A stretch of DNA of 64,000 nt from DATEGZ01 sp035519535 (GCA_035519535.1 DATIWF010000064.1:35048-99047); one strand, 5' to 3'; counted from the first letter of the stretch, positions 11,056 to 20,216 are shown. Notes: a model not told the origin generated them from the letters alone. Numbers and translations: made by a program.

Positions 11056-12427
11056 TCTTCGTGCTCGTGAGCTGCGCGATCGCCGAGAGCGTGGTCTGCG
11101 CGGCGTTCAGCCCGAGACGGAAGTCCTTGTCGGAGAACGTCGAGAACACGTCGAGCTGCGTGTGCCACGTGGGATTCCAGCCGGCGCCGGTCTGCGCGCC
11201 GCGCTCGTTCTCGCGCAGGCTCAGGGCCGGCACGATGTCCTGGAACGGCTGCGAATCCGTGTTCGTCATGTGCGGGCCGACGTTGACCGGGTAGTCGGTC
11301 GCGTACTTCTCACCGGCCAGCTTGAACACGAATGCCAGTTTCATCGCCTCGTCCGCGAACTTCGACGCGATCTGGAATTCCACGTTCACGTCCGCCTCGG
11401 GACGCTGATCTTTCGGCGCCATGAAGACGGGGCGGCCCTGCGCGTCCACCTGCGGCTTGCCGTCCGCGCCCATCACCGGCTGCGGCATGCCGTGGTCCCA
11501 GAGCATCATGTCGTGCTGGATCATCGCGATCCATTTGGGCTCGGGATACTTGCCGGACCCTTTCGGATTCTCGATGCCCTGGAGCGCCTGCCGCTGCGCG
11601 ACGTAGGCGCGCGCGCCGTTGAGGCCGCTTTCCTCGCCGTTCCACAGCGCGAAGCGGATCGAGCGGTCCGTCACGACTTTCGGATCGCCGAAGACGCGCG
11701 CGAGCTCCATCACGAGCGCCGTGCCCGATCCATCGTCGTTCGCCGCCTCGTTGTAGCCGTGGCCGTCCATGTGCGCGCCGATGATGTACATCTCGTCGGG
11801 ATGCGTTGCGCCGACCTTGGTGACGTAGACTTCGTCCACCGGGCCGGGAATGATCGGCGCGGAGTCCAGCTCGCGGATCCGCGCGTCCGGCTGCGCCAGG
11901 GGATCGCAGTTGACGCCCGTGCGCGCGCGGTTGCCGACGATCCGGGCGCCGCCCTGGCCGGTGTTCGTCGCGCCGCGTCCCGCGTTGGCGCCACCCGCCC
12001 GCCCGGCGCCGGCCGCCGCGTTCCCGCGCGCGGCGCCTGCCTGGCCGCCTCCCGCGCCGCCGGCCCCGGCGCGCCCGCCGCGCGCCACCACCATCGACGC
12101 CGGCACGCTCGGGCCGCACTCGCTCGTCGGCACGGGCGGATCGTACGTGATGCGCTCGGCGTTCGTGTAGCCGTAGCTCTCGAGCTGCTTCTGAATCCAG
12201 TTGACCGCATCGCGGTTCCGCTGCGTGCCCTGCCGCCGATCGCCGAACTGCGTGAGGCCCTTAATCGTGGCCTTGTATTTCTCGAGCTCGAGGCGATCGA
12301 CGAGCGTCTTGATGGGATCGGGGGCGGCCGGCGCGGCGGGCGGCTGCGGCTGCTGCGCGAGCACCAGCGCCACGGCGCCGGCGGCGGCACAAGCGGACGT
12401 CAGGAACGCAAAGCGAGAGGACGACAT
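11039..12427 (-). CDS. M28-family zinc aminopeptidase-like protein, secreted
   Basis: 462 residues from the ATG at 12425-12427, which has a GGAGGGA ribosome-binding site and opens a clear signal peptide (hydrophobic run ending ALVLAQ). Zinc ligands of the M28 fold are visible: His and Asp of GAHMDGHGYNEAANDDGSG near residues 216-234, the Glu pair in WNGEESG, Asp in IQHDMMLWD, and His in GPHMTNTDS. A Gly/Ala-rich low-complexity insert lies before the catalytic domain (about residues 115-160). It probably cleaves N-terminal residues from peptides in the periplasm or outside the cell. The C-terminus IIDNR is encoded by repeat sequence. Confidence 0.88.
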   Translation of the reverse strand: MSSSRFAFLTSACAAAGAVALVLAQQPQPPAAPAAPDPIKTLVDRLELEKYKATIKGLTQFGDRRQGTQRNRDAVNWIQKQLESYGYTNAERITYDPPVPTSECGPSVPASMVVARGGRAGAGGAGGGQAGAARGNAAAGAGRAGGANAGRGATNTGQGGARIVGNRARTGVNCDPLAQPDARIRELDSAPIIPGPVDEVYVTKVGATHPDEMYIIGAHMDGHGYNEAANDDGSGTALVMELARVFGDPKVVTDRSIRFALWNGEESGLNGARAYVAQRQALQGIENPKGSGKYPEPKWIAMIQHDMMLWDHGMPQPVMGADGKPQVDAQGRPVFMAPKDQRPEADVNVEFQIASKFADEAMKLAFVFKLAGEKYATDYPVNVGPHMTNTDSQPFQDIVPALSLRENERGAQTGAGWNPTWHTQLDVFSTFSDKDFRLGLNAAQTTLSAIAQLTSTKIIDNR

Positions 12428-12461
12428 GGGTAATCCCTCCGGGGCAGGGAAAGTGTAACGG

Positions 12462-12536
12462 ATTGGGAAGGGGGTTCCGAGGGGGTCCCTGCGGGGTTCC
12501 CGGGAGGTTCCCGGCCGGGAGGTTCCTAGAGGGTTC
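12462..12536. repeat. Family E GGTTCC repeat (copy E1)
   Basis: The gap between the M28 and GDPD genes carries repeated ggttcc words at a spacing of mostly 11 bases (for example ggttccgaggg and ggttcccggga). All are in one orientation, and the run ends at the GDPD stop codon. Confidence 0.8.
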
Positions 12537-13311
12537 GGCGCCCCAGGACTTCGAGGGCGATGTCCGGGCGATCGCTGATGAGGCCGGTGACGCCCCAATC
12601 GAGCAAGCGCCGCATCTCCTCCGCGTCATCGACGATCCACGCGTGCACCGGAAAGCCGGCCCGGTGCGCGAGGCGGACGAACGCGCGATTGAAGGCGTCG
12701 CGGCCGTCGAAGCGAATCGGCACTTGAAACAGCCGGAAGCCCGTCGGCCTCGGCCGGAGGCGGAAGCGTGCGCGACGGATGGCGGATCGCGCTTCGGCCT
12801 GAGCGGCACTCGTGGGCAGCTCGGGCGCCAGGCGCCGCACGGCCTGCATCACGCCGGCATCGAAGCCGCCGACGATGACCCGGCTCGCGGCGCCGGCGCG
12901 GCGAATCACCTCGATCGCGGCCTCGGCGACCTCGGGCCGGTCGCCCTTGATCTCGACGACCCAGTCCACGGTCGGATAGCGCGCGAGGAGGTCCGCGAGC
13001 CGCGGCACGCCGAAGCCGCGCCCACGAAACGGGCTGCCGTGCTCGGCGTCGAAGCGCGCGCCGGCGTCGGTTGCCGCGAGCTCCGCCGCCGTCCGCGCCG
13101 ACACCGGCCCGGCGGCCTCGGTCGTCCGGTCAAGCGTCGGGTCGTGGATGACCACGACCTCCCCATCGCGCGACAGGCGCACGTCGCACTCGCAGCCGTC
13201 CACGCCGAGCGCGACCGCATGGTCGAACGCCGCGATCGTGTTCTCGGGGCGCAGCTTCCCGCCGCCGCGATGGGCGATCACAACGGGATCGGAGGGAGAG
13301 AGCAGTCGCAT
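12526..13311 (-). CDS. Glycerophosphodiester phosphodiesterase
   Basis: 261 residues, standard for the GDPD/UgpQ family, which hydrolyses glycerophosphodiesters to glycerol-3-phosphate and an alcohol. Seen: AHRGGG at 13-18 followed by PENTIAAF, the metal site ECDV near 41-44, IHDPTLDRTT, VVEIKGD, and the C-terminal pattern HAWIVDD...GLISDRPD. I start at the ATG at 13309-13311; an in-frame ATG 39 bases further upstream would add residues made of repeat words. No signal peptide is seen, so the enzyme is probably cytoplasmic. Confidence 0.93.
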   Translation of the reverse strand: MRLLSPSDPVVIAHRGGGKLRPENTIAAFDHAVALGVDGCECDVRLSRDGEVVVIHDPTLDRTTEAAGPVSARTAAELAATDAGARFDAEHGSPFRGRGFGVPRLADLLARYPTVDWVVEIKGDRPEVAEAAIEVIRRAGAASRVIVGGFDAGVMQAVRRLAPELPTSAAQAEARSAIRRARFRLRPRPTGFRLFQVPIRFDGRDAFNRAFVRLAHRAGFPVHAWIVDDAEEMRRLLDWGVTGLISDRPDIALEVLGRRTL

Positions 13312-13720
13312 CGGCCATCGATGATCGATGATCGGGGAATCGAAAGTCATCGATTATCGATCAGCGACATCGCTGGTCGGGCATCGAAGGGCATCGGGCC
13401 ATCGACAGGCGTCGGCCATCGCGTCGCGATGGTCGAGGTCCCCGGCCAATCGCCAACCTCGATGGCCGACCATCGATGTCGGTGGCCGATCGCCGATGTC
13501 GATGGCCGATCATCGATCTCGATGGCCGATCGCCGATGTCGATGGCCGATCATCGATGCCGATGCCCGATCATCGATCTCGATGGCCGATCCTCGATGCC
13601 GATGGCCGATCATCGATGCCGATGCCCGATCATCGATGCCGATGGCCGATCGCCGATGTCGATCGTCGATAATCGATGGTTTTCGATTCCCCGATCATCG
13701 ATTGTCGATTGCAGATTACT
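13312..13720. repeat. Family A long ATCGAT-type array (copy A3)
   Basis: This 420-base gap between divergent genes holds no gene. Its core (about 13490-13680) is a near-regular 20-base repeat made of 7+7+6-base words beginning GAT, such as gatggcc, gatcatc and gatctc, about nine times over. The flanks carry looser ATCG words. Because the words are nearly self-complementary, the array can pair within itself in many registers. Promoters for both flanking genes would have to lie in or beside it. Confidence 0.92.
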
Positions 13721-13731
13721 ATGGTCTCATC

Positions 13732-15243
13732 ATGTCTCTCCCAACCACTCTTGGCGCGCTGCGCGAAGCCGTCGCGTCCGGCCGCGTGCCGCATCGATCG
13801 ATCAAGGACGAGCTGCGCGCGAACCTGATCGCGCGCCTGCGCGCGGGCACGCCGCTCTTCCCCGGCATCGTCGGCTACGACGAGACGGTCGTCCCGCAGA
13901 TCGTGAACGCGGTGCTCGCCCGCCACAACTTCATCCTTCTGGGCCTGCGCGGGCAGGCGAAGACGCGGCTGCTCCGCGCGCTGACCGAGCTGCTCGACGA
14001 GCAGATCGCGGTCGTCCCCGGGTGCGAGATCCACGACGATCCGCTGGCGCCGCTCTGCGCCGCCTGCCGCGCGCGGGTGGCGAGCGAGGGCCAGGCCATG
14101 CCGGTGGCGTGGCTCCCGCGCGAGCGCCGGTACGTCGAGAAGCTCGCGACGCCCGACGTGACGATCGCCGACATGATCGGCGACCTCGATCCCATCAAGG
14201 CCGCGCGCGCGGCGCGCGAGCTCGGCGACGAGCTGACGATGCACTACGGGCTGCTGCCGCGCGCGAACCGCGGCATCTTCGCGATCAACGAGCTGCCGGA
14301 TCTGGCGAGCAAGGTGCAGGTCGGGCTGTTCAACATCCTGCAGGAAGGCGACGTGCAGATCAAAGGCTATCCCGTGCGCCTGCGGCTCGACGTGCTGCTG
14401 GTCTTCAGCGCCAATCCGGAGGACTACACGGCGCGCGGCAAGATCATCACGCCCCTCAAGGACCGCATCGGCTCGGAGATTCGCACGCACTATCCGAAGA
14501 CGCGGCTCGACGCGCTCGCGATCACGAAGCAGGAAGCGTGGACCGATCGCCGCGGCGGCGTGCCCGTCGCGGTGCCCCAGTTCGTGCGCGAGGTCGTCGA
14601 GGAAATCGCCTTCCACGCGCGCGCCGACGCCAAAGTGGACAAGCGATCGGGCGTGAGCCAGCGGCTGCCCATCACGACGCTCGAGCACGTCGTGTCCAAC
14701 GCCGAGCGGAGGGCGCTCGCCAACAACGAGCCCGTGGCTGTGCCGCGCGTGAGCGACCTCTACGCCGCCCTGCCGGCTCTCACCGGCAAGATCGAGCTCG
14801 AATACGAGGGCGAGCTCAAGGGCGCCGAGGACGTCGGGCGCGAGCTGGTGCGCGCGGCCATCGCCACCGTGTTCGACGGCTACTCGACGCAGACCGACGC
14901 GCGGCCGGTCATCGGCTGGTTCGAGCGCGGCGGCACGATCGAGCTCTCGGACACCGCCGCCGCCAGCCGCCTGCTCGCCTCCGCCGACACCATCGACGGC
15001 CTCGATCGCGTCGTCGCCGCGATCGACCGCGACCCGCGCGCGCCCGAGCCGATGCGCGCCGCGATCGTGGACTTCGTGCTCGAGGGGCTCTGCGCGCTGA
15101 AGAAGATCACGCGCACCGACGAAGGCCGGCTGCAGGCGCCGCCCAACGCTGCGCGGCCGAAGCCGCGCGAGGAGGCCAGGACGCTCGACGATCTGATGGA
15201 AGATGAAGCGCCGGTCAAGGGCAAGAAGAAATACTTCAATTAG
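13732..15243 (+). CDS. AAA+ ATPase, magnesium-chelatase subunit I-like
   Basis: 503 residues from the ATG at 13732; the frame is open far upstream, but that part is repeat sequence. The N-terminal half resembles ChlI/BchI-type AAA ATPases. The P-loop is at residues 71-78, GLRGQAKT, with Ala where GxxGxGKT has Gly. A cysteine pair in the PLCAAC stretch, FAINELPDL (Walker B-like), and VFSANPEDYTARG (sensor 1 region) follow. It is followed by a VWA protein, the classic I/D chelatase-like pairing, but no tetrapyrrole genes are near, so a chelatase role is not implied. Confidence 0.85.
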   Translation: MSLPTTLGALREAVASGRVPHRSIKDELRANLIARLRAGTPLFPGIVGYDETVVPQIVNAVLARHNFILLGLRGQAKTRLLRALTELLDEQIAVVPGCEIHDDPLAPLCAACRARVASEGQAMPVAWLPRERRYVEKLATPDVTIADMIGDLDPIKAARAARELGDELTMHYGLLPRANRGIFAINELPDLASKVQVGLFNILQEGDVQIKGYPVRLRLDVLLVFSANPEDYTARGKIITPLKDRIGSEIRTHYPKTRLDALAITKQEAWTDRRGGVPVAVPQFVREVVEEIAFHARADAKVDKRSGVSQRLPITTLEHVVSNAERRALANNEPVAVPRVSDLYAALPALTGKIELEYEGELKGAEDVGRELVRAAIATVFDGYSTQTDARPVIGWFERGGTIELSDTAAASRLLASADTIDGLDRVVAAIDRDPRAPEPMRAAIVDFVLEGLCALKKITRTDEGRLQAPPNAARPKPREEARTLDDLMEDEAPVKGKKKYFN

Positions 15244-15247
15244 GTGG

Positions 15248-15350
15248 CATTGAGAGATTTTGGGATCGCATCAATGCAGATTGAATGGAGGATTGGGCGG
15301 CACCATCAATTCACCAATCACTTGGCATTGATGCGATCGAAGATCCTGCA
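15248..15350. repeat. Family G inverted repeat (copy G1)
   Basis: In the AAA-VWA gap, GATCGCATCAATGC (15264-15277) recurs in reverse complement at 15325-15338, flanking about 47 bases. The left half begins gcattgagagattttggg, which is shared with copy G2 at 23349. The element ends where the VWA gene begins. Confidence 0.8.
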
Positions 15351-16679
15351 ATGAAGTACAAATACTCTCGCTACATCGAAGACATGCTGGACGGCGTCGA
15401 CATGGAGTCCCTGGTGTCGCAGCTGTCCGACCTGCTCCTGGCGAGCGGCTTCGACAATCCCTGGGACCCCCAAAGCGACGCCGACCGGACGATGCAGGCG
15501 CTGCACGACGCGATCCTCGACGCGCTGCTGAACGGCGGCGTGCTGTCCGACGAGATGCTCGAGCGCCTGATGTCCGACCAGACCCGGCGCGAGGGGAATG
15601 ACGGCCAGGATCGACGCGACGAGCTCGAGGCGCTGATCCAGCGCATCATCGAGCGACTCACCGAACAGGGCTATGTGACGATGGCCGGGCAGCCGGGGCC
15701 GCAGAAGCTCGGCGGGCCGGGCGGCGTCGGCCAGGGCGAGGCGCGCTTCGAGGTCACCGACAAGGCGATCGATTTTCTCGGCTACCGCGCCCTGCGCGAC
15801 CTGCTCGGATCGCTCGGCCGCAGCAGCGCGGGCCGCCACGACACGCGCGAGCTCGCGACGGGCGTCGAAGCGGGTGGCCCGCCGCGCCCGTACGAGTTCG
15901 GCGACACGCTGAATCTCGATGCGGCGGCGACGATCCTGAGCGCCGTCCGGCGGCAGGCAGAAGAGGGCGCGGGCCTCGCCGGTCGTCAGCCGGGGCTGCC
16001 CTCCTTGGGAGCGACGGGTGACACGCCGGGGGCAGACCAGGAGGGCCTCGCCATCGACTATGCGGACCTCATGGTCACGCAGGGCGACTATCAAAGCTCG
16101 TGCGCAACGGTGCTCCTCCTCGACTGCAGCCACAGCATGGTGCTCTACGGCGAGGATCGCTTCACGCCAGCCAAGCGCGTGGCGCTCGCGCTGGCCAATC
16201 TCATTCGTCATCAGTATCCCGGCGACGCGCTCTCCGCGGTGCTCTTTCACGACTCGGCGGAGGAGGTCCCGCTGAGCCAGCTCGGCCGCGTGCGCGTCGG
16301 CCCCTACTACACGAACACGCGCGAAGGGCTGCGGCTCGCCCGGCGCGTGCTCGACCGGCAGCGCAAGGACATGCGGCAGATCATCATGATCACCGACGGG
16401 AAGCCGTCGGCCGTGACGCGCCCCGACGGACGCATCTACCGCAACGCCTTCGGCCTCGATCCGTTCGTGCTGCGCGAGACGTTCGCGGAGGTCGCGGCCT
16501 GCCGCCGCGCCGGGGTGATGATCAACACGTTCATGCTGGCGCGCGACTACGACCTGGTCGCTTTCGTGCGCCGGGTGGCCCGGATCTGCCGTGGGAAGGC
16601 GTATTTCACGACACCGTATACCCTGGGGCAGTACGTGCTGATGGACTACCTCAGCCGCAAGACCCGGACGGTCCATTAG
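15351..16679 (+). CDS. VWA-domain protein, chelatase subunit D-like
   Basis: 442 residues from the ATG at 15351. The C-terminal half is a von Willebrand A domain with a MIDAS motif DCSHSM at 258-263, followed by an amphipathic helix (AKRVALALANLI) and MITDGKPSA. The N-terminal half is acidic and helical with no motif that I recognise. In AAA/VWA pairs the VWA protein recruits the client for the ATPase; here the partner is the upstream AAA gene. The client is unknown. Confidence 0.85.
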   Translation: MKYKYSRYIEDMLDGVDMESLVSQLSDLLLASGFDNPWDPQSDADRTMQALHDAILDALLNGGVLSDEMLERLMSDQTRREGNDGQDRRDELEALIQRIIERLTEQGYVTMAGQPGPQKLGGPGGVGQGEARFEVTDKAIDFLGYRALRDLLGSLGRSSAGRHDTRELATGVEAGGPPRPYEFGDTLNLDAAATILSAVRRQAEEGAGLAGRQPGLPSLGATGDTPGADQEGLAIDYADLMVTQGDYQSSCATVLLLDCSHSMVLYGEDRFTPAKRVALALANLIRHQYPGDALSAVLFHDSAEEVPLSQLGRVRVGPYYTNTREGLRLARRVLDRQRKDMRQIIMITDGKPSAVTRPDGRIYRNAFGLDPFVLRETFAEVAACRRAGVMINTFMLARDYDLVAFVRRVARICRGKAYFTTPYTLGQYVLMDYLSRKTRTVH

Positions 16680-16743
16680 GGCATCCGCCCGGCTGTCCGT
16701 TTTCGGCGGAATACGGCCGGAATGACCCTGGTCTGGCGTCTCA

Positions 16744-16770
16744 GGGCGTCCGTCCCCGCGGGGGACGCCC
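16744..16770 (+). terminator. GC-rich hairpin after the AAA/VWA operon
   Basis: An 8-bp perfect stem (GGGCGTCC paired with GGACGCCC) with an 11-base loop lies 65 bases after the VWA stop. There is no T-run, so factor-independent termination is uncertain. Confidence 0.4.
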
Positions 16771-16897
16771 CGGTCCCTTTACGCTTGCAGGGGGCACCCA
16801 AACCCCGTATCCTCACGCGCAGCAGCAGTTCGGCGGCGCGTGTCGCCGGGTGTTTGCGTTTGCAGTGACCACACTGCGTTGGGGGAAAACACAACTT

Positions 16898-19800
16898 ATG
16901 GGTCGCAAGCTGGGTCTCATCGGGATCCTGCTCGTGGTGTCGCTGGCGTTTGCCGCGCCGGCGTTCGCGCAGATCCAGAACGGCAGCCTCTTCATCAAGG
17001 CTGCCGACGAACAAGGCGCCGCGGTTCCCGGCGCCTCGGTCACGATCACGGCGCCGGTCCTGCCGGCGGCGATCACGGGCGTGACCGACTCGAGCGGCAG
17101 CTACCGCTCACCGCTGGTGCCGGTCGGCACGTACGTCGTGAAAGTTTCATTGCAGGGGTTCCAGACGATCACACGTGAAAACGTCGTGCTCCTGCAGAGC
17201 CAGACCATCACGCTCGAGTTCACCATGAAGGTCAGCACGGTGAACGAGGAGGTCACCGTCAAGGGCGAGTCGCCGGTCGTGGACACGAAGAGCACGACCG
17301 TAAACGTGAACCTCGACAAGAACCTGCTCGAGAACACGCCGGGTGGCAAGGACATCTGGAACATCCTCGAGTACAAGGTGCCGGGCCTGATCTTCGACCA
17401 GCCCGACGTCGGCGGCAACCAGGCGGGGCTGCAGCGTGGGTTCACCGCGCGCGGCACGCCGAACTCGCAGAACGTGCAGCTCATCAACGGGTCGAACGTC
17501 GGTGACCCCGCCGCGATCGGCTTCTCGATGAACTACTACGACCCGAACTCGTTCGAGAACATCCAGGTCTCGACCGGCTCGCAGGACATCTCGATGGGCA
17601 CCTCCGGCGTCGTCGTCAACCTGGTGAGCAAGAGCGGGACGAACGTGTTCAGCGGCCTCGGCCTCTACACGTATCAGGGCGACAAGACGCAGTGGGACAA
17701 CATCGACTCCACGCTGTACAAGCAGGGCTTCCGACCGAACGCCAACGCCGTGGACTACATCTCGAACTACAACGCCCAGGCCGGCGGCCCGATGATCAAG
17801 AACAAGCTGTTCTACTTCGGGTCGATCAACTTCCAGCCGACGCACGTGCGCGTGCCGGGCTTCCCGGTCGTGGCCCCGACCAATATCCCGACGCAGCTCG
17901 CCGGCACGAGTGACGAGGACACGACGGACATCCTGACCGGCGCCGCCAAGTTCACGTATCAGCTGAACGCCAGCAACCGGTTCGACAGCTACCTGCAGAA
18001 GCAGCGGTACGACAAGCCGAACCGTGGCGCGGGCAACACGGTCACGCAGGACTCCGCGTTCAAGGAATACGACATCGACAACACCGCGCAGATCCTGTGG
18101 AACTGGGTCGTGAGCGACAAGCTGTTCGCGAACACGAACCTCAGCTACAATAACGTGCACTTCCCGCTGAACCAGAAGACGGGCCAGCAGCCGATCACCG
18201 ACAGCTCGACGAACATCCTGTACCGCAACGCGACGTCGCAGCCGATCATGTTCCGCCGCCGGATCCAGTTCACGACGAACTGGCAGTACTTCGTGCCACA
18301 GATGCTCGGCGGGCGGCACGAGTTCAAGGTCGGGTACGACAATGCGTACACGCCCGAGGATGTCGAGACGGACCGCGTCGACAACGTCACGGAGACCGGC
18401 ACGGTGAACGCCGCGAACGTCATGGTGCCGTCGCAGGTGACGGTCTACAACACGCCGCTGTTCGTCAAACGCGCCGTCAATAACACCGCGATCTACGGCC
18501 AGGACTCGTACTCGATCGGACGGCTGAACGTGATCGCCGGCGTCCGCTGGGAGCGCGTCAACGGGAGTCTGCCGGATCAGACCCATCCGTCGAGCCAGTA
18601 CTTCCCGACGGGCATGGTGATCAACGGCCTGAACGTGAAGATCAACGCGACGGGCCAGACCCTCACGAGCTACACCGTGCCGGACACATTCGCTGCGGTC
18701 AACAACTCACCCCTGTGGAAGAACTGGGCGCCGCGCGTGAGCGGGATTTACGACCTGACCGGCGAGGGCAAGACCGTGCTCAAAGCCTCCTGGGGCGAGT
18801 ACTACGACCAGATCGGCACCGGCACGCCGGGCCCGAATCCGAACGGCACGATCTCGCAGACCTACAACTGGAGCGACAACGGCGACGCGATCTTCCAGCC
18901 GGGCAACGCCACCTGGAATGGCACGCAGTATGTCGGCGGCGAGTTCGGCGCGCTGCGCTCGACGAGCATTCCCAACCCGAACCCCTTTGACCCGACGCTC
19001 CTGCGCACGTACCGCGTGGAAACGACGGTCGGCATCGACAAGGAGCTCTGGGCGGGCGTGCGCGGCAGTGCGACGTACATCCATCGCCGCGACCGGAACC
19101 CTCAGGGCACCGTGGACACGGGCGGAGTGGATTCCTGGCCGACGGCGTACACACCCGTGACGCTGAACGACCCCGGTCCGGACGGTGTCGTGGGAACGGC
19201 CGACGACGCAAGTTTCATCGCCTACTCCCTGAATAGCGGCATCACGCCGACGACCAAGACGGTCAACGATGATCGGCTCTCGACGTTCTTCAACGGCCTG
19301 GAGCTGACGGTGACGAAGCGGTACGCGAAGGGCTTCGCGCTGGTGGGCGGCTACACCTACTCGCACACGACGACGGACACGCTCAGCATCGCGTCACCCA
19401 ACGCGCTGATCAACTCGGCGGGCGAGAACGGCGGCCGACGTCATATCTTCAAGCTGACCGGCTCGTACCTGTTCCCGTACCAGATCACGTTCGGGGTGAA
19501 CCTGCGCATGCAGTCCGGCTTACCGACCAACCGGGTGTGGTCCGTCCCGGCCTGCGGTGCGGCCCAGACTACTGGCTGCGTCTTCCTGCCGTCAGGCTCC
19601 AACAACACGACCATCAACGTGGCCGAGCGCGGCAGCTTCCTGCTGCCCGCGCTGAACACGCTCGACCTCCGCGTGGGCAAGCTGTTCACGATGGGCAAGC
19701 AGCGGTTCGAGTTCGACATGGACGTGTACAACCTGACGAACGCGAACACGGTGTACTCGATTCGGACCGGCACGGGCCTGACCCGCGTGGTCGACTACTC

Positions 19801-19942
19801 CGACCCGGCCGCGCAGAACGCGATCAACAACGGCCAGATCCCCACCGGCCCGACGATCCTGATCCCGACGTTCAACTCGGCGACCGGCGTTCTCGGACCG
19901 CGGATCATCCGGTTCGGCGTGACGTTCTGGTTCAGCAAGTAG
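16898..19942 (+). CDS. TonB-dependent receptor with carboxypeptidase-regulatory N-terminal domain
   Basis: 1014 residues. A signal peptide (MGRKLG, hydrophobic run, AFAQ) occupies residues 1-25. A carboxypeptidase-regulatory-like beta domain (about 28-110) follows, then a plug-like section (VVDTKSTT...GGKDIWN...VQLINGSNVGD) and a long beta-barrel rich in Tyr, Asn and aromatic residues. The last residues, FGVTFWFSK, fit an outer-membrane insertion signal. Receptors of this OAR-like type are expanded in Acidobacteriota; the ligand cannot be told from the sequence. The ATG at 16898 opens the signal peptide. It stands alone, followed by a strong hairpin. Confidence 0.9.
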   Translation: MGRKLGLIGILLVVSLAFAAPAFAQIQNGSLFIKAADEQGAAVPGASVTITAPVLPAAITGVTDSSGSYRSPLVPVGTYVVKVSLQGFQTITRENVVLLQSQTITLEFTMKVSTVNEEVTVKGESPVVDTKSTTVNVNLDKNLLENTPGGKDIWNILEYKVPGLIFDQPDVGGNQAGLQRGFTARGTPNSQNVQLINGSNVGDPAAIGFSMNYYDPNSFENIQVSTGSQDISMGTSGVVVNLVSKSGTNVFSGLGLYTYQGDKTQWDNIDSTLYKQGFRPNANAVDYISNYNAQAGGPMIKNKLFYFGSINFQPTHVRVPGFPVVAPTNIPTQLAGTSDEDTTDILTGAAKFTYQLNASNRFDSYLQKQRYDKPNRGAGNTVTQDSAFKEYDIDNTAQILWNWVVSDKLFANTNLSYNNVHFPLNQKTGQQPITDSSTNILYRNATSQPIMFRRRIQFTTNWQYFVPQMLGGRHEFKVGYDNAYTPEDVETDRVDNVTETGTVNAANVMVPSQVTVYNTPLFVKRAVNNTAIYGQDSYSIGRLNVIAGVRWERVNGSLPDQTHPSSQYFPTGMVINGLNVKINATGQTLTSYTVPDTFAAVNNSPLWKNWAPRVSGIYDLTGEGKTVLKASWGEYYDQIGTGTPGPNPNGTISQTYNWSDNGDAIFQPGNATWNGTQYVGGEFGALRSTSIPNPNPFDPTLLRTYRVETTVGIDKELWAGVRGSATYIHRRDRNPQGTVDTGGVDSWPTAYTPVTLNDPGPDGVVGTADDASFIAYSLNSGITPTTKTVNDDRLSTFFNGLELTVTKRYAKGFALVGGYTYSHTTTDTLSIASPNALINSAGENGGRRHIFKLTGSYLFPYQITFGVNLRMQSGLPTNRVWSVPACGAAQTTGCVFLPSGSNNTTINVAERGSFLLPALNTLDLRVGKLFTMGKQRFEFDMDVYNLTNANTVYSIRTGTGLTRVVDYSDPAAQNAINNGQIPTGPTILIPTFNSATGVLGPRIIRFGVTFWFSK

Positions 19943-19960
19943 GCACGCTCGCGTAAGACA

Positions 19961-19994
19961 CGAAGAGCCGGCTCGACAACGGGCCGGCTCTTCG
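19961..19994 (+). terminator. Stem-loop terminator of the receptor gene
   Basis: CGAAGAGCCGGC pairs perfectly with GCCGGCTCTTCG around a 10-base loop, 18 bases after the receptor stop codon. No long T-run follows, but the stem is the strongest in the window. Confidence 0.7.
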
Positions 19995-20008
19995 CATGTA
20001 CATTCGTC

Positions 20009-20207
20009 GTACGTCGGGTACGTCGGACACGTCAGGTCCCAGGAGCGCGCATTTCAGCTGCCTTCTCTCTATTCTCAGACGCTGGGAGGAAGGAAGTTGG
20101 CCAGCGTCAGTTCGTTCCTGGGACCCGACGTACCTGACGTACCCGACGTACCTGACGTACCTGACGTACCTGACGTACCCGACGTACCCGACGTACCCGA
20201 CGTACCC
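20009..20207. repeat. Family B 9-bp array with inverted left arm (copy B1)
   Basis: Nine tandem copies of gacgtaccY run from 20127 to 20207. They are preceded directly by the head gttcctgggaccc (20114-20126). On the far side of a roughly 70-base spacer, the head and two or three units recur in reverse complement (20009-20044). The right end stops 9 bases before the YpdA stop codon. The head plus array recurs at 37248. Confidence 0.93.
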
Positions 20208-20216
20208 GGCCTTCGA

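Noticed and set aside
13490..13680. Possible CRISPR array in the long family A repeat
   Set aside because: There are no unique spacers of constant length; the 20-base unit is itself made of 7+7+6-base words, and no cas gene is nearby.
12463..13731. Upstream extension of the AAA gene through family A repeats
   Set aside because: The extension would be encoded by repeat words and would cover the GDPD gene on the other strand. The ATG at 13732 gives the family N-terminus.
16100..16897. Upstream extension of the receptor frame through the VWA gene
   Set aside because: It would be antiphase with the VWA gene. The ATG at 16898 opens a textbook signal peptide.
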